A stretch of 64,000 bases of DNA from Helicostylum pulchrum (lineage: Eukaryota; Mucoromycota; Mucoromycetes; Mucorales; Mucoraceae), in assembly GCA_025677825.1 (NCBI GenBank), contig JAIXMO010000004.1, positions 744,001 to 808,000 on the forward strand, written 5' to 3'. A program made the translations under genes and the position numbers. Below the pieces are notes generated by a model. That model saw only the letters and a list, made by a program, of their open reading frames with translations. It did no database searches and was not told where the DNA came from. The stretch's first letter is position 1. Every line of letters begins with the position of its first letter. Positions 22,235-33,600 of this stretch are shown here, in pieces.

Positions 22235-22965
22235 TTAACGGTTGGCTAAAAGAAAGAAAAAGAGTTAGTATGTATTATATAAAATGAAGTCTAAAAGTAA
22301 ACTTACACTTGGCAACACGTTCAAGTTCGTCCTTCTTCTTGATGGCATAAGAGTTAGCAGAACCCTTAGCGGCATTGATCAACTCATCAGCGAGACATTC
22401 AGCAACGGTCTTGACGTTACGGAAAGCAGACTCACGACAACCGGTGGTCAACAAAGAGATAGCTTGGTTGACACGACGGAGAGGAGAAACATCGACAGCT
22501 TGACGACGGACGGTACCTTGAGAACCAATACGGGTGGAATCTTCACGGGGACCACAGTTGATAAGAGCATCAACAAGGACTTGGATAGGGTTGGCATCGG
22601 TCAAAAGATGAACAATCTCGAAAGCGTGTTGAACAATACGGGCAGCCATGAGCTTCTTACCGTTGTTACGACCAGACATCATAAGAGCGTTGGTTAAACG
22701 TTCAACAATGGGGCACTATACAATATATTAGTATACATGGACCCTACCCTTTCCTTTTTTTTTAAATTCTTACTTGAGCCTTACGGAAACGCTTGACAGC
22801 GAAACGACCAGCGGTGTGAGGCAAGTAAACTTGTTGACGGATTTGGATATAATCTTGGAGAGAGATATCCTTAACCTCAACATCGTCATAAGACCACTTG
22901 TTGAAAAGCTTACAGGTGCCATCAGCAGAGGCTAAGACGTCGGCGGGTAAATTCAAAGCAACCAT
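22235..22965 (-). CDS. RPS5: 40S ribosomal protein uS7 (S5)
   Basis: Three exons (22965-22774, 22715-22307, 22245-22235) sum to 612 nt, giving 203 residues. Signature sequences include [92 protein letters not shown] and [14 protein letters not shown]. uS7 is a head protein of the small subunit near the mRNA exit and E site. The last exon codes only SNR plus stop. Its splice has a perfect TACTAAC branch site, a strong gtaagt donor and a T-rich ttttag acceptor. Without this splice the frame would run on with an implausible tail. A long antisense frame over this gene (22284-22697) is a shadow. Confidence 0.97.
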
Positions 22966-24093
22966 GCTAGTCTACTACAATCCATAATATCAATTTTAAA
23001 AAAGAAAAAAAGTATCCAGAAAAATAAAAATCCATCCAAATAATAAAGAATATAATAGAGTAAAAAAAAACGTTGGTTGTATGAGTATTGATGTATTCAT
23101 TTGTTCAATGCTATGGTAATCATTACCTGTGTCGATAAGAGAGAAGGTTCATTTCTAACGTGAGTGCAGCATATACTTAAAGAGGTGCATCCGGAATTCC
23201 TTAAGAAATCCGGAGTATAAAGTACCGGAGCTTTGCGGTGGAAACATGGATATATCACGTGGTAGCTGCCGGACCGTTTGGGAGGCTGTATAAAACATTG
23301 AATTGTTTACTTTATAAAATGTATTACGCACGAGCATATATGTATATGTTTTGTAATTGAAGTTTCGCTGTGATTAGGTATATATCTCGATACTATGAAT
23401 TTTTTAAAAAAAGTAAAAAGATCAAGTTTACTGGTTTCTATTAATATAAGGTCAATTAGTTGCGAATTAGTTGGCCTGAATACAAATCGATACTATTGCA
23501 GAAACACTTGATAAAAATGATCTTGCAGACTTGACTTCTACCTAATAGTTTCGCTTGAATGTTTATAATAAAATCATACTAACGATCAAGGAATGTATGA
23601 CGGTCGGCAATTACTTTTTTTTTAAAACCTTCACACTGAGTAACTAGCTAACTATCTTCTTTTTTTCTTTCGGATTATCACCAGTTTTGCTTATAAAAAG
23701 AGACGTCATACGCGAATAATTCCAAGATTTGGAATAACATCAAGATAATTGTTGTTTTATTCTTATACTTAACTACAAGGGAACATCAATTATAATTTAC
23801 ACTTACTAAGGTATGATTGTAAACAGTAGCAAATAGAAATGTAAGGGAGCTACACTCGTTTATTTGCAATTATGATTTAAGATACGTATTAGACATAGCA
23901 TTAACCGTATTTCTAATGTAGTTTGCATTGGGGTGAATTATGACAGCCGTAAAAAGATTTTCCTCTCGCTTACCATTTATGATTGGCTACCACTTTTAGA
24001 CCACCGAATTCTTTTGTGTTAAATCACGTTTTTTTTTCTTTTATTTTCATTTTTCTTCTTCTTCTCTTTACAACATTTTAACTCCATACAACG
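22966..24093. other. Intergenic between uS7 and Kes1-like genes
   Basis: Divergent upstream regions of two genes. No coding sequence is supported. The stretch from 24030 is pyrimidine-rich (ttttcttttattttc) and ends at the ATG of the Kes1-like gene, consistent with a short leader. Confidence 0.4.
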
Positions 24094-25807
24094 ATGAGTA
24101 GAAAAAACAGTGCAACTACGTTTGAAGTAGACGCAGATAGTACAGAAGTATTGGAGGATGAAAACCGTAGTATTATTATGGGGCTTATCGCCCAGTTAAG
24201 AAAGGGAACTGACCTTTCCCGTATCACTTTACCTACTTTCGTTTTGGAACCAAGAAGTTTACTTGAAAAATTCACTGATTTCATGAGTCACCCCGAATTA
24301 GTTGTCAAGTATGTGTATAAACAAAAAAGAAACCAAATCTAAAAACTAAAAAGTCTTTACTAACCTAAAAAATTAGAGCATCTAAAACAACTGATCCTGT
24401 GCAACGGTTCGTGGAAGTTTGTCGATTCTTTCTTTCTGGCTGGCATATTAAACCCAAGGTAAAAATATCTTTTTTTTTCATATATAATAGTACGTGTAGT
24501 TTTGACATTTTATATATTATTTGTTAGGGCGTTAAAAAGCCTTACAATCCAATTCTTGGAGAGTTTTTTCGTTGCGAGTATAAGTTAAAGAATGGAGAAA
24601 AAGCCATGTACATAGCAGAACAAGTATCTCATCATCCTCCCGTTACGGCATACTTCTATTCCCTACCTGAATTAGGTATTTTTGTTACGGGTGAAGCTCA
24701 TCCTAAACCCAAATTTCTTGGTAATAGTGCTGCTACAATGATGAAAGGTTACACTCGCATTGTTTTTAGTGGATTGGGGAATGAAACTTATGAAATTTCG
24801 AATCCTAACGTTTATGCTCGTGGAATTTTGTGTAAGATTTATCTTTTTTTATATAATTCAAGTCCTTCTAATGTTAATTATACTTTTTCTAGTTGGAAAA
24901 ATGGTCATGGAAATGGGTGATCAGTCTACTGTAAGATGTGATTCACTTGATCTTATTTGCGAGCTGGAGTTTAAAACAAAGGTAAGGGTTTCATTTTTCT
25001 CTAAAAAGAGTAAATACACTTGTTTTTAACGAGTAAATATAGGGATACTTCTCAGGAGAGAATCATTCTGTATCAGGTAAAATTAAGAGGCAGTCTACTG
25101 GTGAAGTTCTTTATGAAATATCTGGCATTTGGACTCAAGAGCTATTTATTAAGGGAAAGGTAGTTTTTTTATTTGTTTTTTTATATACATGTATTACAAG
25201 TGTAATAATATCATTTATTATTACTACAAGAATTCGTCAAAGGAATCTTTCTTTAGTGTCGAGAAAAACCCTGTTATTTCTAAACTTGTCGAACCTTTAG
25301 ATAATCAAGAATGGAATGAATCACGAAAGTAAGAGTATTATTATTTTATACGCTGATCAATCTAACTAAATGTATTTTTTTTTTGTTTAAAAAAAAATAG
25401 ACTTTGGTCAAAGGTGACGGCCGGATTAGCCTCAAACAATATGGACTATGCTACAGATGAAAAAACGTTCATCGAAAATAGACAACGCGAGGAAACTGCT
25501 GCTCGTCAAAAACAGGGCATTCAATGGCAACCTCGCTTTTTTGATATAAATAAAAAGGCAGAATATGAATTTAAGGGTGTCAATGGGTATTTATTTCTCT
25601 ATGATTGTCAGCAATTCATAAAAAAAAAACAATTAACACAAACTTATTATAAATAGACTTGATTACAATAACCTTTCTAAAGCAAAAGAACAATTGGAAA
25701 GACATATGTTTTCCCATGAATCATCATCTAATTCCCCAAAAGAAACTTATAATAACAAACAAGGTCAGAAAGCACTCATTTCCGAACCTAAATCTATTGC
25801 CGCTTAA
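24094..25807 (+). CDS. KES1: Short oxysterol-binding protein, Osh4/Kes1-like
   Basis: A multi-exon gene encodes a stand-alone ORD with no PH or ankyrin domain. It begins MSRKNSATTFEVDADSTE, with a lid-like N-terminus. It has LPTFVLEPRSLLEKFTDFM, KKPYNPILGEFFRC and the canonical fingerprint EQVSHHPPVTAYFYSLPE. It also has RGILFGKMVMEMGD, KGYFSGENHSVSGKIK and IQWQPRFF near the end. A Gln/Ser-rich tail finishes with EPKSIAA. Kes1/Osh4 proteins exchange sterol for PI4P between ER and Golgi-type membranes. Exon junctions checked by hand keep frame (for example 24308/24377, and a late one from AATGG to ACTTGAT near 25587-25656). It differs from the long Osh3-like protein at 1439-4274 in having the full HHPP motif. 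Confidence 0.94.
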
Positions 25808-26527
25808 CTCTTTTATACCTATTTTTTTTTTTCTATTAAATTTAGGTTCTCACTGAAGCAAGATATTTTCATACAGTAGCCAAAATCTAATATATTATTT
25901 CATATAAGACTTTTTGCTTCTTGAACGCATAACATCTATAAATGAACACTTCATACCCATTTCGTTTTTTATAACTATTAACAATATTTAAGCGAATTAT
26001 TTTTCCAAGTGTCGCGTGATTCTACATGTGCCACAAATGTAAGATCATCATTTTTTAAAATTTATGCAATTGGAAACCGCGACAACTAATTTTCTGTGTC
26101 GCTCTGGAGACCCCATTCATTTATGTTGTTTAGAATATTAATATCATCTTTTTTAAAATGCTATTTCTATTTGGCAGCCCATAAATTACGCTGAACCTTA
26201 ACTGTTTTCTTTATATCCAAGTACACACTTAGTATCTATGGGGTACACCCAGAAGATTTTTTTTTTTGCATGTCAGTGATACCTAATTCTTAAAGAAACT
26301 GCCCTTCTCTGGTATGACTAATAAATATAAACAAGATTATTTTATTGTTGAATAAACTTTCTTAAAAAAGAAACGTGTTTAATGTCAAACACGATATTCT
26401 TTTACCGTGGGGTGTAAGAATATCAGCCTGAACTACATAGCCCCCCTTTAAATATAGTGAGTACCAATTCACTTTGCATAGCTATATCGCGTTACTTACT
26501 ATTGCTATAACAATTATAAACATTCTC
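25808..26527. other. Intergenic
   Basis: Convergent 3' flanks of the Kes1-like gene and the ML-domain gene. No open frame or repeat of note. A possible extra C-terminal exon of the ML gene could lie at 26430-26490. Confidence 0.35.
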
Positions 26528-27007
26528 TTAGTAAACATTTGTTAAAAGAGTTATGTTGCAATACTTACGAAGATAGTCTGGAACATTTATTCTTGTTGAA
26601 AGGTTATAGTTTCCTGTCTCGAATGGGCATTTTCCTATCGCTATTAATGTATCATTGCAAAGATCAAACCTTTCCTGAATTATTGGAATAGAGCCATAGT
26701 TTACTAGCAAATTGATGAAAGAACCTTGGGGTACCTTCTCATTTAAATACCCACCGTATTCAACAAGTACTTTCTGGCCTTTGACAGGAGGATTTGGATT
26801 TAATCGAATGTAATTAAACCTATGAATTCGAAGAATATAAATCAGTGAAACAAAATCTAAATAATAAGGAATAAGATACTACTTGAATGACCCTATATAT
26901 TTATCGCATAGACGAAGCGATGTTCTTGGAACGTCAACTTGTGCATGAACAAAAGAAACCGTATAAAGGATAAAAAAATATATTACAGTAAGAATAAAAA
27001 ATTTCAT
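26528..27007 (-). CDS. Secreted ML-domain (MD-2/NPC2-like) lipid-binding protein
   Basis: Exons 27007-26883 and 26819-26528 sum to 417 nt, giving 138 residues. The N-terminus MKFFILTVIYFFILYTVSF with VHA is a clear signal peptide. The mature part has LNPNPPVKGQKVLVEYGGYL and NLLVNYGSIPIIQERFDLCN, then IGKCPFETGNYNLSTRINVP. This order of strands with Cys pairs (LCN...KCP) and an IP/VP turn matches fungal phosphatidylglycerol/phosphatidylinositol transfer proteins of the ML family. The protein stops shortly after the VP turn, earlier than expected for the family. A gtaagt donor at that point with a tttactaag branch downstream suggests a further small exon I could not place with confidence, or a real truncation. 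Confidence 0.75.
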
Positions 27008-27154
27008 TTGAAAGAACTAAAAAAAAAGGGGAGAAAAATTACAGTTCTTATTATAAAGTAAAAAAATTATTAACATTGTATAACGGACTAAAAATGTTGC
27101 TATTCAAGAAAATGAGGTTTATTATTATTATTATATACATGACGAATACACAAC

Positions 27155-28516
27155 TTAGTTAGCAGCTGTCCTATATTCTGATTCGATTTTTTTTTCTTGG
27201 CCGCCCATTTCTTCTTGTGGGGTAATTTCTTCAATTTCTGTCTTCATTCCTTCTTCAATATCTTTACCGGGAATCTCTTCATCATCGCGAATAGTGTGTT
27301 TGATGACCTTTTTGGGGTTGTAATCATCAAACTCCTTCTCCAGATCTCTATATCCGGCAAGGCGATAAACAATCGCACTTACAATATATGTAACAATAAA
27401 AGCACCGATAATGATAATACCGATATACTCAAAGCTATCAGCGAGGAAGTACCAGAATCTCCACCAACCGTTATCCAGTTCAAGTTGTTCGCCAATTAAC
27501 GCAAATAATTCGATGAGAGCGACTACTATAGCAACAACAACACTGATAGATGTAATTGTTAAATTGTAAAAAAGCTTTCTGACAGGATTAATGTAAGCCC
27601 AGGTATACGTGAATAACATCAACATACTATCTAAGGAATCAATCAATGCCATTCCCGAGGTAAAAAGAAGTGGGAGTAGAATAATAAGCCACATAGACAT
27701 GCCTTGCGCACCTTGAACTGCAGCAATACCCAAGAGAGTAACCTCGGAGGCAGTATCAAAACCAAGTCCAAAGAGGAAACCAAGAGGATACATTTTCCAG
27801 GATGCATTGACAAATTTAAAAACAGGGCGAAAGAAACGACCCAAAAGACCACGATTACTTAAATATTCTTCAATATCTAATTCAGTATATACGCCATCCT
27901 TTTTTACCTTACGCATTGTCTTAATTACACCAATCATACAAATAATGTTCAAGGTGGCAATTAAAGCTAAAAATGCAATGGAGACGGAAGTGCCTATAAG
28001 TCCACCGATATAAGAGAAGTCATCAATATTATTGGCTACTGCATTAGCAGTACCGGCTACAATCATGGTGGTAATAAAAACCACGGTAGAGTGACCCAGG
28101 GAAAAGAAGAGCCCAACACAAACAGGATGTTGATCGTTATTAAGTAACTTACGGGTTACGTTATCAATGGCAGAGATATGATCTATTAATTGTAAAATCT
28201 ATAAGAAAAAAAAAGGGGAAACACAAAGATCTGATCATGTTTTACCTGCATCTACGGCGTGACGAAGACCAAGAGTATAAGCAAGCGCGCCTGTAGCAAT
28301 CATAGAAGGGTAAGGCTTAAATATGATTACAGATACTACCCATACAATAACATTAACAGCAATTAGACCAGCTAAGAGTAAAAGGACCTTGGGACGAACC
28401 TTATGTGGATCTGGACCAAATAATATCTTGTATGGAAAGGATTTTTCAGACATAAACTTTAACGCGAACATTGCAAGCTTTCCACGCTTGTGATTAACAA
28501 TTGTACCTGTTTCCAT
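27155..28516 (-). CDS. Nickel/cobalt transporter, NiCoT family
   Basis: Two exons (28516-28246 and 28182-27155) sum to 1299 nt, giving 432 residues. The hallmark LGLRHAVDADHISAIDNVTR (HX4DHI signature, split by the intron after the first GC-A) is present. So are SLGHSTVVFITTMIV and LGFLFGLGFDTASEVTLLG, the three conserved NiCoT motifs, within about eight hydrophobic segments. A large central cytosolic loop and an acidic/basic tail (EEIPGKDIEEGMKTEIEEIT) follow the usual fungal Nic1 pattern. The family imports Ni2+ (and Co2+), in fungi mainly to supply urease. The intron is 62 nt. A tandem acceptor (cttatag at 28199 and aatag at 28183) exists; only the second keeps frame. Confidence 0.93.
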
Positions 28517-31500
28517 CCAATTATATTTGTAGTAAATTTCAATTTGGGTTGATAAAAGGAAAAAAAAAAGGTAAAAAGGAACTCACCGATGTAGTTATAT
28601 CTGTCAATTTTTTTTATATGCCGCCTAGATTCAGCTGGAAAAGGATACTTTTTTTTTTGAGGGTCATATACAGTGACTGTTTTTGTTTGTGTTATCTATC
28701 ATGGTAAGACGAGATTAAAGTTCGTCAGTAACATGACTTAAAGGTCATCTCAAAAATTTGCTGTACATGGCTTTTATTTAATATCTTCGAAACATTATAC
28801 TTCTTTTTACAAACTTGAATATAAAATTTAAGCTTTACTCATTTGTGTAATTTTTTAAAAGCTTTTCATCAGACTGAGAATCAAATACCTTCTAAAGCAT
28901 TGGCTAATACAGCTGGAGTATTTAATGCCAGTAAACCTATTCGGTTGTATCACCCAAATACTTATAAATATTCTATTTTTGTGAATTAAAGAAGGATTTT
29001 CTAACTTGCTCCGATCTAGCTATATTTCTTTTTGGTTAAATTATATAAAATAATCTAGACGCAATTGACTTATAAAAACAGTTTGATAGTCGATTAAACA
29101 TTTCGTTCTGTACGATGTCCTTTGCCCAAATAATTTATAACGACATTAATTTCAAGTCCATCATTTACTAGAACGGTGAGGCCCCCCTTAAGGATTCATT
29201 CTGTACGACACGGTAAGACTATAGGTATATCTGGTAGAACTTCTAGAATAAATTTTTTTAATAGCATCGCAACGTATCATAGGCGATTATACGAAGTATA
29301 CCCTTATATACAAGTATTCGTGACGTGCAAATACCATTAGATATCGGACAGAACGGACAAAAACGGATACAACATAGGCTACTACTTTTTTTGTAATTAT
29401 TTTTTATTTTACATGGACAATATATGATACCCCTTCTGAGCTATAATTATAAGATGATCGACGTTTTAAAGCTATAGAAAATTTACCATTTATATCATAA
29501 TTTTATTAACAAAAAAAGAGGGCTATTTTACTCCATTTGAATGATTTATTAGGGAAATCAATTCCGAATCTCAGTTTCAATTGGAAAGAAGAAGCAGCCA
29601 CAGTATGTTGTGATTGTATGAAATTTGATCGATCCGAATTTTGTATTCGGAGGAACAAATTCAATGACAAAGGCTTAATCTCAGTACATCGTAGCAACAA
29701 AGAAATAGTTTTTAAGTAGGAATTACATCATCTCTCCTCTATAGTATAATAACCCGTATTTATATATGCATACACTGATTTAAATGTTATGCAATAATAA
29801 AATTTATTACTGATACTAGATATTCTTTATATAAGTCAAGATACAGAAGAGATAAATATCACCTAGATTAGATTTCAAAATATTTTTAAAACAGCACTGA
29901 AAAAGTTAAATCTGATATGAAATAGATACCTCTGTTAATATTAAAGTTCATTTAAACTATTTTAACATACTCTTTATGCGGGTGCCCTTTTTATTTTGTA
30001 TGAAATATTTTATTTTGGGGCGCACAAGTTACTCTTAAAGATAAATGTTACACTATCAAAAAGTATTATATCCGTTTCACATGACTTTCATCTTATCCCG
30101 TAAAAAGAACAATTGCGATTTTATGTTTTTTTCCAAGGCTATACATGCTTTCAAAAACCAAGTTTCGGTAAAATTACTTGTTAACGAAGACGCGTGAGAT
30201 ATATGCTAAGCATAGTTGGCGATCTACTGATGAGTTCCGATTATAGAAAATACTTTTTTTTAACGTTTTGTACGAACGTAATATAATGTTTATATTTGTC
30301 TGTGCTCGTTAATTACAAGCTACTGGTAGCTGTTACACGTTCATTTCAAAAGTGCGTGTGATATACGGTGGTACTATTCTGTACTACGGCCAGTGTTTGT
30401 ATTTTTAAGATGGTAGATCAAACAGTATCACCTGTTAGTTAAATGATCTTTATTTATTTCTTCACATACTACCAAATATTACTAAAAGTACTCTTAATTT
30501 ACTATAAGCGCTAAACCAATAATGTATTAATGATACGAACTTCTCTTTCTAGCTCATTTATCATCATAATTATTTTAATAAAAAGAGTTGGTAAGTAACG
30601 ATACTAAACAGAGCCTTATAAAATTGATAGGTATCTCAAATTTTATGTCGAAGAACACAGAGTCGAAACAAGCGTCATAAAAATTTGGAATTAACAAACA
30701 AATATAAACAATATCGATGTTAAATCGCGCTAATTTTTAACGGAATTCACAAAAACTTTCAAATTAAAGTTAACGTTTATGCTATTTACTAATCTCGTAT
30801 ATTCTTAGATCACATAGAAAAAAGAATGGCTTAAAAAAAAAAAGTAAAAGATCTCTCTTGCTGCCTTCAATTGAACTTTAGGTTCAATGATTTTCGAATT
30901 AATAAAATACAGTGTAATTTCGCTATTGTATTATCTTATAATATAACCACGGTTTAAATTTTTAAACGGCTTTATCTATCTAGTTATTACGAACTTGCTA
31001 CTCTTTCTTTTAAATTCTTTATAAGACAATAAAACTAATCAATATTATACAACGATTCACTTAACCAGCCTAACCGTTACGATATGACCATTGATCTTTA
31101 AATGCTAAATATTCTAAATACGAAATTATACATTTTCTCTATGTTCGGCTTATAGTATATATTGTATAGTATATATTGTGCCAAACCGATGCAACATTTC
31201 CGAAATTTCTTGTTTCACGTTTTCAATATTTTTAGACAATGAATGACCTTGGCGTCATAAGCTTGGGCGGCCTTTTTTTATAACACAGCTAGCTACTCCT
31301 AGAGATAATAGCATAAAAGAGGATCTGTGTATTCTTTGCGATATATAGATTTTTTGGCTCAAAACAAATTCTTGAAGTTAATTCAATTTTATAAATTGGA
31401 CGCGTTTATAGACAGTTTTTTCTTTTAAAAAAACTCAAGAGTCTATTGATTGTAAACGAAGTTTCATTTGATTATCTCCGTAAGAAAGAATTTAACTGCA

Positions 31501-32268
31501 ACGCGCCATAATATATGTTCAAGTTGACATCATGCAGGCCCAAAAAGCCATAATTTATTAAAATAGTTACAAAATTATAATAATTGTAATTTGAGAGATG
31601 TGAAAAAAGAGTCGCTTAAAATGAGCTTTGTAAACCAAAAGCTCTTGCAAGAAACATAACCAAGTAGAACAATAAAACCGTAAGTATTTAAGGGTTTATC
31701 AAATTATAGAACTGTTAAATTAAATGAAAACCATTTTTTTTTTGAATCGTCAAAACTGATAGTTACTTATTGAAAAGTATCTTTCAGTTCTAAACAACAG
31801 TGTATACCAAATAGTTTTTTCTTCATATTTTTCTTACTAAAACCGTATTCACAATTTCAAACTTTCTCGGATATGTTAGCTTTTGATAAAGAGTCCCTGT
31901 AGCTAAAGATCTGTACATATTGTCTTACTTTTTAATAAATATATGTACTGAGAATATAGTTCGAGGGAGCACTTTTATTAGTTTCGTCAAATAATGGGTA
32001 GTGAGGGTCGTTTGTTCCCGTTTTAAGGTCTTCTTAAATAAATAAAAAACGATGTATACCCGGTCAAGCTATTCATTTTTAATTGCAGCTTATTACTTTA
32101 TGGTTCGAAATAAATAACTACCTTTTTTTACTATTTTTGCAAGAATGTAAAACTAATATATTGGAAGTGTTTAGCGTTTGTACAATAGTCGGGTACTAGG
32201 GAGTGTTGGGCATTTTGTAAGTATTTCGTGCAACAGTAGCCGTTTATAAATAGGACAATTCCTTTTTA

Positions 32269-32535
32269 TTAAATTTTTTTTAAAAAGTTAAATACCCAAC
32301 ATGCGCATATTAAGAACGATTTGTAATTCTCGAAGCCATCTGGATACATTGTTGGCGTTTCGTCTTTGATAATATCCCACTCATCCCGAATCCAGTCGTT
32401 TGTATCGCCACCAAGATTCGTCATCAATACATTGACCGAACCAATTTGGATTCTCCAACTATAATGCCATAAATAAAAAAAAAGTACTCTTCGAACCCAA
32501 AAGTACTTTATACCTCTTTTCAGTTTAAAAGCCAT
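32269..32535 (-). pseudogene. Possible exon relic, unidentified
   Basis: An 88-codon minus-strand frame contains a protein-like block (NVLMTNLGGDTNDWIRDEWD, then TPTMYPDGFENYKS) flanked by low-quality sequence. Composition (W, D, G, P and Y rich) differs from the noise frames around it. I do not recognise the family and see no neighbouring exons. Confidence 0.25.
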
Positions 32536-33369
32536 ACACTTTTATTTTCATGTTTTTATTTTCACTGCACATCCCTCATTTGACAGTTGAGTTTATACAA
32601 AAAAAAAAAAAAGAATATGATTTGTCACAATACCGATCGGATTAATGGGATGATCTACTACTAGCTTTTACTGGCCAATAATATGAAAGCGCACTTACGT
32701 TAAGGTTAATGAGTATGGCAGAGCGTCTGTGCTTGTTGATTGTTTACTAATAGCGGTTACACACACCAATAATTTTCCGCGAACACGTTCAAACAGTACA
32801 ATGGTAGTTCCTTTTTTGTATGACCAGTAACAGAATCAATTGATATATTAGTTGCTGCGCTCAAGTTTATTCGATTTAAAAGCTGTTAATTATATTCTGT
32901 ATTTCGCAAATGGGACATAGTAAGAAAAATAAATGTATTTTATTTTTAAGTTTTTTTTTGCTGACTTTATAAATTTTACGATTCTACATGTGGGCTGCTT
33001 GAGGTAATACACATGCTTTACACATGAGGCAGGAAAAAATACAGACTTAAAACTTTAGTTGTGCATTTAAGTCGAACTTTTTTTCAGTTTGTCATACTTT
33101 ATACTAATAGAATAAAATCTTTACTGTTGACAAAAGTGACATATAGTAATTTTAATAAAGGAACTGTCATGTTATACACTAAAAAATATATATTGCTGTC
33201 TACAAGTGCTTTCAGATTTTTTTTGACATTTCTGTCAAAAAAGCCCCATCAGTTTTATTTGACTTTAAAAGTCTCACGACCGAATAGAAGGATGCGCAGT
33301 ATTATATATAAAGTAAAGTAATTTAGATGGACTTAAAAGTTTAAGGCCGCAGGAATAAAAATAATACTA

Positions 33370-33600
33370 AGTTAAATTAGTTAGGGGAGAGGATAGGTTT
33401 ATTCGGAGTAGGTGAGTTGATCCTGAGAGACTTATTGTTCGTAGATTTAGACAGCTGTACAAACGATCTCATCGGGTTGATAGGGAGCATTATCTAATAT
33501 AAATTGCCAGTAATGTATCTAAATAGCTTTCAGAGTAGGACCAAGGAAGGAAGCGGGCGGTAAAATAAAGGACGTATCAAGAAAGCTCGTAGGACTACAA
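33370..33600 (+). pseudogene. Stop-riddled coding relic, possibly retroelement-derived
   Basis: A slightly GC-richer island reads, in one plus frame, ERLIVRRFRQLYKRSHRVDR and EHYLI. It then continues with protein-like sequence broken by stops at positions where CAA, CAG or CGA codons would fit. The basic RQLYKRSHR helix resembles linker regions of non-LTR retrotransposon proteins, but the match is weak. Confidence 0.25.

Noticed and set aside
22284..22697. 137-codon plus-strand frame
   Set aside because: It is exactly antisense to exon 2 of the uS7 ribosomal protein gene and follows from its codon bias; no independent support.
18641..28516. A lipid/inositol signalling gene cluster
   Set aside because: PPIP5K, Kes1-like and ML genes are interspersed with a ribosomal protein and a metal transporter in mixed orientations; proximity looks incidental.
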